64,000 nucleotides of DNA, from positions 62,001 to 126,000 of the forward strand of contig JBFMCT010000004.1 of NCBI GenBank assembly GCA_040754375.1, given 5' to 3'. A program made the translations under genes and the position numbers. Position 1 is the first letter of the stretch. Each line of letters starts with the position of its first letter. Of the stretch, positions 58,442-64,000 are shown one piece after another. Below the pieces are notes generated by a model, which made no database searches, was not told the origin of the DNA, and saw nothing but the letters and a program-made list of their open reading frames with translations. This DNA is from Actinomycetota bacterium (GTDB taxonomy: Bacteria; Actinomycetota; Acidimicrobiia; Acidimicrobiales; AC-14).

Positions 58442-58452
58442 GGTCGTACGAT
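58422..58452 (+). promoter_or_regulatory. SoxR-type promoter and operator
   Basis: TTGACC (58422-58427) and TACGAT (58447-58452) are 19 bases apart, the overlong spacing of MerR-family promoters. Between and around them GACCTCAAGTC (58424-58434) and GACTTGAGGTC (58435-58445) form a perfect 22-base palindrome. Its centre CCTCAAGTCGACTTGAGG differs from the E. coli soxS SoxR box at only the central TTAA/TCGA. An oxidised or drug-bound SoxR would untwist it and activate the flavin reductase gene. Confidence 0.82.
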
Positions 58453-58459
58453 CGCCGGT

Positions 58460-59020
58460 ATGAGCACCACCCCCCACATTGTCGGCCTCGGCGGGTCCCT
58501 CGGCGAGCGCTCGGCCAGCCGCCACGCCCTGGCGGTGGCCCTGGCCGGTGCCGAGGAGGCGGGCGCCACCACCGAACTGCTCGACGTGGGCCGGCTGGAG
58601 CTGCCCTTCTACGGACCGGGCGTGCGCCCGACCCCGGGGGTGGCCCGGCTCGTCGACGCCACTGCGGCCGCCGACGGCCTCATCTGGAGCAGCCCGCTCT
58701 ACCACGGCACCGTCAGCGGTGTGTTCAAGAACGCCCTCGACTGGCTCCAACTGCTGGCCGAGCGCGACGTCCCCTACTTGAGCACCAAGCCCGTGGGGCT
58801 GATCGCCACCGCGGGCGGGGCTCAGGCCCTGCAGGCCATCAACACCATGGAGTTCGTCGTGCGGGCCTTGCGGGGGTGGACGGTGCCGTTCGTGGTGCCC
58901 GTGCCCCGGGCGTGGGCCGCGTTCGACGACGACGGCACCCCCCGGGACCCGGCCCTGGCCGCCCAACTGGCCAAGCTGGGGGCCGAGGTCAGCGGCGCGG
59001 CCCTGCGCTTCGCCGCCTGA
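58460..59020 (+). CDS. NADPH-dependent FMN reductase, probable SoxR target
   Basis: 186 residues of flavodoxin-like fold. GLGGSLGERSASRHALAVAL near residue 8 and the FMN-phosphate loop GLIWSSPLYHGTVSGVFKNALDWL near 72-96 are diagnostic of the FMN_red family, with LIATAGGAQALQA following. It would reduce FMN, quinones or redox drugs with NAD(P)H. ATG at 58460 is 7 bases after the -10 element, so the transcript is probably leaderless. Genes of this family are known members of actinobacterial SoxR regulons. No soxR gene is within the window. Confidence 0.9.
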   Translation: MSTTPHIVGLGGSLGERSASRHALAVALAGAEEAGATTELLDVGRLELPFYGPGVRPTPGVARLVDATAAADGLIWSSPLYHGTVSGVFKNALDWLQLLAERDVPYLSTKPVGLIATAGGAQALQAINTMEFVVRALRGWTVPFVVPVPRAWAAFDDDGTPRDPALAAQLAKLGAEVSGAALRFAA

Positions 59021-59031
59021 GCGCACGTGGT

Positions 59032-60222
59032 TCACGAACCGGCGGCCCGCCACGCCTCCCGCAGCTTCAGTCTGGGGCCGGGGCGGCGCATCCCGCCGGC
59101 GTAGACGCGGCCCCCCAGGCGGACCGTCCCGTAGGTCATGACCAGCAGCAGGGCCACCGAGAGCGGCACCTCCCACGCGGCCACGTTGCCGATGGCGGCC
59201 CGGGGCATCATGGTCATCGGGGCCATAGGCGGTATGAACGAGACCACCCGGGCCAGCGTGCTGTCGGGGCTCTCGATGCTGGCAAAGGCCAGGAAGTAGG
59301 TCAGCAGGATGAGGACAGTGATGGGTGCGGTGGCGTTGCCGACGTCCTCGGGACGGGCGGCGGCCGCCCCGGCGGCCGCGAACAGGCAGCTGTAGAAGGC
59401 GTAACCCAGCACGGCCCACATGACGATGGACGCCACCGTGAGCGCGCTCCCGGCCGGGACCGACAGCGACCCCCCGAGCACGACGGCCGTCACCCCCGCG
59501 GGTACGCCCACCACCACCAACTGGACGAGGGCGACGACGCCGATCCCGACCACCTTGCCGCCCAGGAGCTGGGCCGGCCGCAGCGTCCCCAGCAGCACCT
59601 CGGACACGCGCGACGACTTCTCCTCCAGCACGCCGTTGGCCACCGTGAACCCGTAGGTGAGCAGCAAGAGGTAGATGACCAGGATGCCGGCGAAGGCCAG
59701 CGGGCGGTTGGAGGTACGCAGGGGCCTGTCGCCCGCGAGCCGCTCGAAGCGCAGCTCGGTGGGCCGCAGCAGGGCGGCCGCCTGCTGGGCGCTGACGCCC
59801 GCGGCAGCCAGCCCGTCGGCCAGGCGGGCCTGGTAGGTGGCGGCCTCGAGCACGGCCGCCAGCCGGGCCGGGGGGCCGCCGCGGGCCAGGGCCCGGCGGC
59901 CGTCGACCACGGCCACGTCGACCGACCCGTCGCGTACGGCCTCCTCGGCGGCCCGGGCGTCGGCCAGCCGCTCGAAGCGCAGGTCGACCCCGAAGGTGGG
60001 CGCGAGCTCACCGGCGGCCCGCTCGAAGGTGGCCGCCCCGTCGCCTGCGACCCCGACGCCATAGAGGGGCCGCGTGTCGGCGTCGCCCACCAGGTGGGGG
60101 ACGACCACCGCGGCCATGGCCAGCAGCAGGTAGATGGCCGTGCTGATCACGAACGACTTGGCCCGGAGCCGCTCGGCCACCTCCCGCCCGACGACCAGCC
60201 TCACGGGGCGGGCTTGGCTCAT
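59032..60222 (-). CDS. ABC-2 type transporter permease, NatB-like
   Basis: 396 residues. One N-terminal helix (about 23-43), a large extracytoplasmic domain (about 48-170), then five or six helices (about 172-385). The sequence FTVANGVLEEKSSRVSEVLLGTLRPAQLLGGKVVGIG is typical of NatB (sodium efflux/ABC-2) permeases, with SFIPPMAPMTMMPRAAIG later. Start ATG overlaps the ATPase stop by four bases. The exported substrate is unknown. It is convergent with the FMN reductase gene, 11 bases away, with no clear hairpin. Confidence 0.88.
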   Translation of the reverse strand: MSQARPVRLVVGREVAERLRAKSFVISTAIYLLLAMAAVVVPHLVGDADTRPLYGVGVAGDGAATFERAAGELAPTFGVDLRFERLADARAAEEAVRDGSVDVAVVDGRRALARGGPPARLAAVLEAATYQARLADGLAAAGVSAQQAAALLRPTELRFERLAGDRPLRTSNRPLAFAGILVIYLLLLTYGFTVANGVLEEKSSRVSEVLLGTLRPAQLLGGKVVGIGVVALVQLVVVGVPAGVTAVVLGGSLSVPAGSALTVASIVMWAVLGYAFYSCLFAAAGAAAARPEDVGNATAPITVLILLTYFLAFASIESPDSTLARVVSFIPPMAPMTMMPRAAIGNVAAWEVPLSVALLLVMTYGTVRLGGRVYAGGMRRPGPRLKLREAWRAAGS

Positions 60223-61121
60223 CGGGCTACCGCCTCGCGGAAGAGCTGAGAGAGCCGGGGCAGCTCCAGGCCGAAGTCGACGACGGACGCACCGGCCGAC
60301 GCCCGCTGGAGCACGGCCAGGGGGTCGACCTCGGGACCGAGGGCCAGCCGGGTGACCCCCCCGGCCGACTCCTGCACGCTCACCCCGTCCATCCCGGCCA
60401 CGGCCGCGGCCACCGACGGGCCGTCGGGAGGGTCGGTCTCGACCCGGAGGTGGCGGTGTCCACCCGCCCGCCGGAGGTCATGGACGACACCCGAGAGCAC
60501 CAGCCGGCCCCGGTCGATGACGGCCACCGAGTGGCACAGGTCCTCGACGAGGTCGAGCTGGTGGCTGGAGAACACGACCGTGGCCCCGGCCGCGGCCCGC
60601 TCGGCCAGCACGTCGCTGAGGGCGTCCACAGCCACCGGGTCGAGGCCCGAGAAGGGCTCGTCGAGCACCAGCAGGTCAGGGTCGTGGACGAGGGCGGCGG
60701 CCAACTGCACCCGCTGCTGGTTGCCGAGCGACAGGGCCTCGGCCCGGTCGGCGCCCCGTTCTTCGATGCCCAGCCGTTCCAGCCAGTAGGCGGCCCGGTC
60801 GGTGGCCGTCCGGCGGTCGAGGCCGTGCAGCCGCCCGAAGTAGCGGAGCTGGTCGCGCACCCGCATCTTGGGGTAGAGGCCCCGCTCCTCGGGCAGGTAG
60901 CCGAAGCGCAGGCGCTCGGCCTGGCCCACGGCCCGGCCCTTCCACCGGACCTCGCCGCCGTCCGCCCGCACCAGGCCGAACACCAGCTTCATGGCCGTCG
61001 ACTTGCCCGCCCCGTTGGGCCCGAGCAGCCCGAAGAGCCGCCCGGGAGGGACCTCCAGGGTCAGCTCGTGGAGGGCCACGACGTCGCCGTAGCGCTTGGT
61101 CAGCCCGGCGAACGCCAGCAC
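60219..61121 (-). CDS. ABC transporter ATP-binding protein, NatA-like
   Basis: 300 residues. Walker A GPNGAGKST, Q-loop region FGYLPEERGLYPKMRV, signature SLGNQQRVQLAAALVHDP (LSLGN in place of LSGGQ, as in NatA-type proteins), Walker B LLVLDEPFSGLDP and H-loop SSHQ. The ~90-residue C-terminal extension is usual in this group. Start GTG 61121, with TACCCT six bases upstream. Coupled to the permease (ATGA). The pair forms an exporter, possibly for Na+ or a toxic compound. Confidence 0.92.
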   Translation of the reverse strand: MLAFAGLTKRYGDVVALHELTLEVPPGRLFGLLGPNGAGKSTAMKLVFGLVRADGGEVRWKGRAVGQAERLRFGYLPEERGLYPKMRVRDQLRYFGRLHGLDRRTATDRAAYWLERLGIEERGADRAEALSLGNQQRVQLAAALVHDPDLLVLDEPFSGLDPVAVDALSDVLAERAAAGATVVFSSHQLDLVEDLCHSVAVIDRGRLVLSGVVHDLRRAGGHRHLRVETDPPDGPSVAAAVAGMDGVSVQESAGGVTRLALGPEVDPLAVLQRASAGASVVDFGLELPRLSQLFREAVAR

Positions 61122-61127
61122 CGGGCC

Positions 61128-61133
61128 AGGGTA
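61128..61133 (-). promoter_or_regulatory. -10 element for natA-like gene
   Basis: On the minus strand TACCCT precedes GTG 61121 by 6 bases, consistent with leaderless initiation. Confidence 0.5.
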
Positions 61134-61184
61134 GGTGCTGCCCGTCGTGGCCTCGGCGATGCGGGGCGGCCGGGCCGGGGTGGG

Positions 61185-61190
61185 TAGGCT
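61185..61190 (+). promoter_or_regulatory. -10 element for the NuoF-like gene
   Basis: TAGGCT lies 11 bases before GTG 61202, implying a leader of about five bases. Confidence 0.4.
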
Positions 61191-61201
61191 CGGGCGCCAT
61201 C

Positions 61202-62584
61202 GTGGCTACGTTCCTGCTGCCGGCCGAGCCGGTCACCTCCGTAGACGGTTGGCGTGCTCTGGGCGGCGGCGAGGGCCTGTCGCTGGCCCGGGCCAAGGGC
61301 CCCGAGTGGGTGATCGGCGAAGTCCAGAAGTCGGGCCTGCGGGGCCGGGGCGGGGGCGGGTTCCCCACGGGCCGCAAGTGGGCCTCGGTGCGGGGCCAGG
61401 AGGCGGCCCACAAGTTCCTGGTGTGCAACGCGGCCGAGGGCGAACCGGCCACGTTCAAGGACCGGGCGCTGCTGCGGGCCAACCCCTACCAGTTGGTCGA
61501 GGGGCTGGCCATCGCCGCCTTGGCCATCGGGGCCGAGCACGTCTACGTCGGCATCAAGGCCAGCTTCGAGCGCGAGCGGGAGTCGCTGGGCCGGGCACTG
61601 GCCGACATGGCGGCCGCCGGGCTGGCGGGCGACGTGCCCATAACGGTCGTCCCCGGGCCCGACGAGTACCTGTTCGGGGAGGAGAAGGCCCTGCTCGAGG
61701 TCATCGAGGGCCGTCCCCCGATGCCCCGCATCCTGCCCCCCTACGAGCACGGCCTGTTCGCGATAAGCCCGCAGTTGGGGTGGGAGGCGTCCCGTTCCCG
61801 GGCGGGGGTGGGGCTCCAGACCGAGGAGCCCAACCCCACGGTCGTGAACAACTGCGAGACGTTGTGCAACGTCCCCCACATCGTGGCCTGGGGGTCGGAC
61901 TGGTTCCGCGAGGCAGGCACGGCCGAGTCGCCGGGCACGATCGTGGCCACGGTGGTGGGCGACGTGGCCCGGCCCGGCTACGGCGAGGTGGAGATGGGCA
62001 CGCCCCTGGCCCAGGTGATCGACGAGATCGGGGGCGGGCCCCGGCCCGGCCACCGGGTCAAGGCCGTGTTCTCGGGGGTGGCCAACCCCGTCCTCACCGC
62101 CGACCAGCTCGCCACACCCCTGACCTACGAGGCCATGGCCGCGGCCGGCAGCGGCCTGGGGGCGGCCGGGTTCGCCGTCTACGACGAGACGGCCTGCATG
62201 GTGGCCGTGGCCCACGAGATCTCCCGGTTCCTGTGGGTCGAGTCGTGCGGGCAGTGCCCGGCCTGCAAGCTCAACAGCGAGGAGATCACCAAGCGGCTGG
62301 CCGCCATCGACGGCTGCCAGGGCAGCGACAACGACGTCGAGGTCATCGGCGCCCGGCTGAAGAAGGTCACCGACGGCAACCGCTGTTACCTGCCCGTCGA
62401 GGAGCAGCTCGTCGTCAGCAGCGTGCTGCGGGCCTTCCCCGAGGAGTTCGCCGACCACGTCGAGGGCGACTGCCCCCGCCACCGCGACGACCTGGCTGTG
62501 CCCAAGATCGTCGACCTCGAAGGTGGCCAGGTCACCTACGACCACCGCCAGGCTCTCAAGAACCCCGACTGGACCTACCGCTGA
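61202..62584 (+). CDS. NuoF-like NADH-binding flavoprotein (51 kDa subunit family), orphan
   Basis: 460 residues. The FMN/NADH site GLRGRGGGGFPTGRKW (near 45-60) and CNAAEGEPATFKDRALL (near 78-94) match the 51 kDa subunit of complex I and related dehydrogenases. The SLBB domain is near 250-310. The 4Fe-4S site has CGQCPAC (near 349-355) with the fourth Cys in GNRCYLPVEEQ. The family passes electrons from NADH to an iron-sulphur partner. No nuoE, nuoG, hydrogenase or formate dehydrogenase gene is adjacent, so this may be a stand-alone oxidoreductase. GTG start at 61202. Confidence 0.88.
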   Translation: MATFLLPAEPVTSVDGWRALGGGEGLSLARAKGPEWVIGEVQKSGLRGRGGGGFPTGRKWASVRGQEAAHKFLVCNAAEGEPATFKDRALLRANPYQLVEGLAIAALAIGAEHVYVGIKASFERERESLGRALADMAAAGLAGDVPITVVPGPDEYLFGEEKALLEVIEGRPPMPRILPPYEHGLFAISPQLGWEASRSRAGVGLQTEEPNPTVVNNCETLCNVPHIVAWGSDWFREAGTAESPGTIVATVVGDVARPGYGEVEMGTPLAQVIDEIGGGPRPGHRVKAVFSGVANPVLTADQLATPLTYEAMAAAGSGLGAAGFAVYDETACMVAVAHEISRFLWVESCGQCPACKLNSEEITKRLAAIDGCQGSDNDVEVIGARLKKVTDGNRCYLPVEEQLVVSSVLRAFPEEFADHVEGDCPRHRDDLAVPKIVDLEGGQVTYDHRQALKNPDWTYR

Positions 62585-62617
62585 CAGCTTGGCCGCCGGC
62601 CGGGGTGTCGCCGGTGG

Positions 62618-63409
62618 TCATCCCAGCCTCGTCACGGCCGAGGTGCCGAACCGTTCGGCGGTGAGCCGCTTGACCTCCCCGGGGAAGTCGTCCATCACTG
62701 CCCGGAAGTCCGAGGCCAGGGCCAGCTGGGCCTCGGCGTGGCCCGCGAAGGCGGCCACCGACCGCTCCGGGGCGTAGTTGGCCAGCACGTCGATGGCCCC
62801 CGGGCACCCGAGGGCCCCGGCCATGAGGAGCAGGGCCGACGACCCCGGGTAGTAGTGGCCGCCGTAGGTGGCCAGGGCCTCGACGAACCGGGCGGGGTCG
62901 CCCGAGGAGTCCTTGCAGGCCACCGCGGGCAGGTCGTCGAGCAGTTTCACAGGAATGCCGGGCGGCGCCAGTTGGGGGAAGTGGTAGGCGATCACCGGCA
63001 CGCCCCGGGCGGCACCGGCGACCACGTCGTAGTAGGGCCGGGGGTCGGCCGCCCCGGGCGGGGAGAGCACGAGCACGGCGTCGGCCCCGCCGTCGGCGGC
63101 TGCGGCCGTGAGGCGGCCCGCCTGGCGGGCCGACGGCGCTCCCGTCCCGGCGATGACGGGCACGCCCGTGACCGCCGCCCGCACGGCGGCCAGCAGCTCG
63201 GCCCGCTCGGCGGCCGACAGGGCGGCGGCCTCCCCCGTGCTGCCGGCCACGACCACGGCGCCCACCCCCAGCTCGACGAGGCGGGCGGCCAGGTCGGCGG
63301 TGGCCGGGGCGTCGAGCTCTCCCCAGGCGTCGAACAGCGTGACCAGGGCCACCCCTACCCCGGTGAACGGCGGGCTGTCCGAACCCGGTCCCGCTTCAGT
63401 GACGCTCAC
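62618..63409 (-). CDS. DapA/NAL-family aldolase (dihydrodipicolinate synthase-like)
   Basis: 263 residues, a TIM-barrel Schiff-base aldolase slightly shorter than DapA. VGVALVTLFDAWGELD opens the barrel; VVVAGSTGEAAALSAAERAELL corresponds to the GTTGE substrate loop (Ser replacing one Thr); VIAYHFPQLAP supplies the Tyr of the usual YN-P motif with His replacing Asn; ACKDSSGD contains the Schiff-base Lys near 155. These changes and the non-lysine context suggest another keto-acid substrate, as in NAL or KDG-aldolase relatives. GTG at 63409 overlaps the upstream gene by 14 bases. Confidence 0.85.
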   Translation of the reverse strand: MSVTEAGPGSDSPPFTGVGVALVTLFDAWGELDAPATADLAARLVELGVGAVVVAGSTGEAAALSAAERAELLAAVRAAVTGVPVIAGTGAPSARQAGRLTAAAADGGADAVLVLSPPGAADPRPYYDVVAGAARGVPVIAYHFPQLAPPGIPVKLLDDLPAVACKDSSGDPARFVEALATYGGHYYPGSSALLLMAGALGCPGAIDVLANYAPERSVAAFAGHAEAQLALASDFRAVMDDFPGEVKRLTAERFGTSAVTRLG

Positions 63410-64000
63410 CGGTGCTCCTGTCCCGTCGTTCGAGGCGGTCGAGCTCCCCGGCCAGGAACGACTCGATGACCGCCACCCGGTTGCTGTACATGCGGGTGCC
63501 GGCCCAGTGGCCCAACCCGGCCACCCCTAGGCCGGCCGACGCGGCCACCAGGAAGACGGGGTGGGCCAGTACGGCCGCCGTCCCCCCGGCCACGGCCAGC
63601 CCGCCCCCGACCACCGCCCCCGACCCGGCCGCGCCCCCCTGGGCGTGGCGGGCGGCCACCACGTCGACGTCGAGGCGCACCAGCGCCCAGCCGTCGCGGT
63701 CGCCCACGACCGACACGTCGAGGTGGTTGACCTCGCGCAGGCACAGCCGGCGGTGGACGGCCCGGTCGATGGCCCGCCTGGTGGTGGCCTCCAGGCTGCG
63801 CCTGCGGACCCACGTGGTGCGGGTGCCCATGTCCCGGCGGACCTCGAACAGCTGGTCGTGGAGGAAGCCGTGCAGGTGGCGCTCCACCTCCTCGACGGGC
63901 CCGGGCACCGAACGGGTAACGGTGAGCACGGCCGGTCCCAGCAGGCGGCGCCGTGGAGGACCGTCGGTCTGGTCGAGCAGCCCGGCCCGGTACTCGGCCA
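63396..64000 (-). CDS. Membrane protein of unknown function (5' end beyond the window)
   Basis: The frame is open to the right edge; the visible part is about 201 residues, and a GTG at 63929 could start a 177-residue form. A soluble alpha/beta region with many Arg and His residues (VEEVERHLHGFLHDQLFEVRRDMG, REVNHLDVSVVGDRDGWALVRLDVDVV) precedes two hydrophobic stretches (GAVVGGGLAVAGGTAAVLA and FLVAASAGLGVAGLG). The basic/acidic C-terminus is RLERRDRSTGERH. No family was recognised. Its end overlaps the aldolase start by 14 bases. Confidence 0.6.
   Translation of the reverse strand, partial: AEYRAGLLDQTDGPPRRRLLGPAVLTVTRSVPGPVEEVERHLHGFLHDQLFEVRRDMGTRTTWVRRRSLEATTRRAIDRAVHRRLCLREVNHLDVSVVGDRDGWALVRLDVDVVAARHAQGGAAGSGAVVGGGLAVAGGTAAVLAHPVFLVAASAGLGVAGLGHWAGTRMYSNRVAVIESFLAGELDRLERRDRSTGERH

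Overview
The window is very GC-rich DNA from an actinobacterium. Gene order (ftsK-rimO-pgsA-cinA-recA-miaB-miaA-dapF-hflX, then lexA-LysM-nrdR-nrdJ) is the classical actinobacterial backbone. SpoVS, a class II ribonucleotide reductase, an E. coli-type DapD and the lack of recX after recA suggest a deep branch such as Acidimicrobiia; that placement is inference. No rRNA, tRNA, CRISPR array, insertion sequence or prophage was found.

Layout. 1-5989: end of dapA, RNase J, then a leftward operon of a TetR repressor, a rifampicin-phosphotransferase-like enzyme and an O-methyltransferase behind a perfect operator palindrome. 6077-14237: ftsK, a small membrane protein, a secreted anchored protein, rimO, pgsA, cinA, thpR. 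14282-24411: SOS-controlled recA carrying an intein, spoVS, miaB, miaA, dapF, hflX, a DapC-type aminotransferase and an ABC exporter pair. 24406-28589: yceH, algH, small proteins, and a lower-GC island holding a RES toxin and an Xre/MbcA-type antitoxin fused to a ~320-residue unknown domain. 28629-36592: S9 peptidase, methyltransferase, glycosyltransferase, lipoprotein, dapD, dapE, membrane-anchored subtilase. 36570-44911: lexA, a divergent SOS-box LysM division-inhibitor candidate, nrdR, and nrdJ with three inteins. 44978-53440: two adjacent giant genes (1268 and 1550 aa) of unknown function. 53567-64000: small membrane protein, ECF42-like sigma factor with DGPF protein, Vgb-like lipoprotein, DUF1059, hydrolase, P-loop kinase, SoxR-box FMN reductase, NatAB-type exporter, orphan NuoF-like flavoprotein, second DapA-family aldolase, and a truncated membrane protein.

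How they fit together. Most of the succinylase route to diaminopimelate is present (dapA end, dapC, dapD, dapE, dapF). DNA-damage control is visible as LexA-type boxes (GAAC-N4-GTTC) at recA, lexA and the LysM gene. NrdR sits just upstream of its probable target nrdJ. Many genes show a TANNNT -10 element only 5-9 bases before the start codon, implying widespread leaderless mRNAs. Operons are often coupled by 4-base stop/start overlaps (GTGA, ATGA, TTGA and probably CTGA).

The most novel items are the antitoxin fusion at 26232-28029, the giant two-gene locus, the four inteins at different stages of homing-endonuclease decay, and the SoxR-type promoter at 58422-58452.
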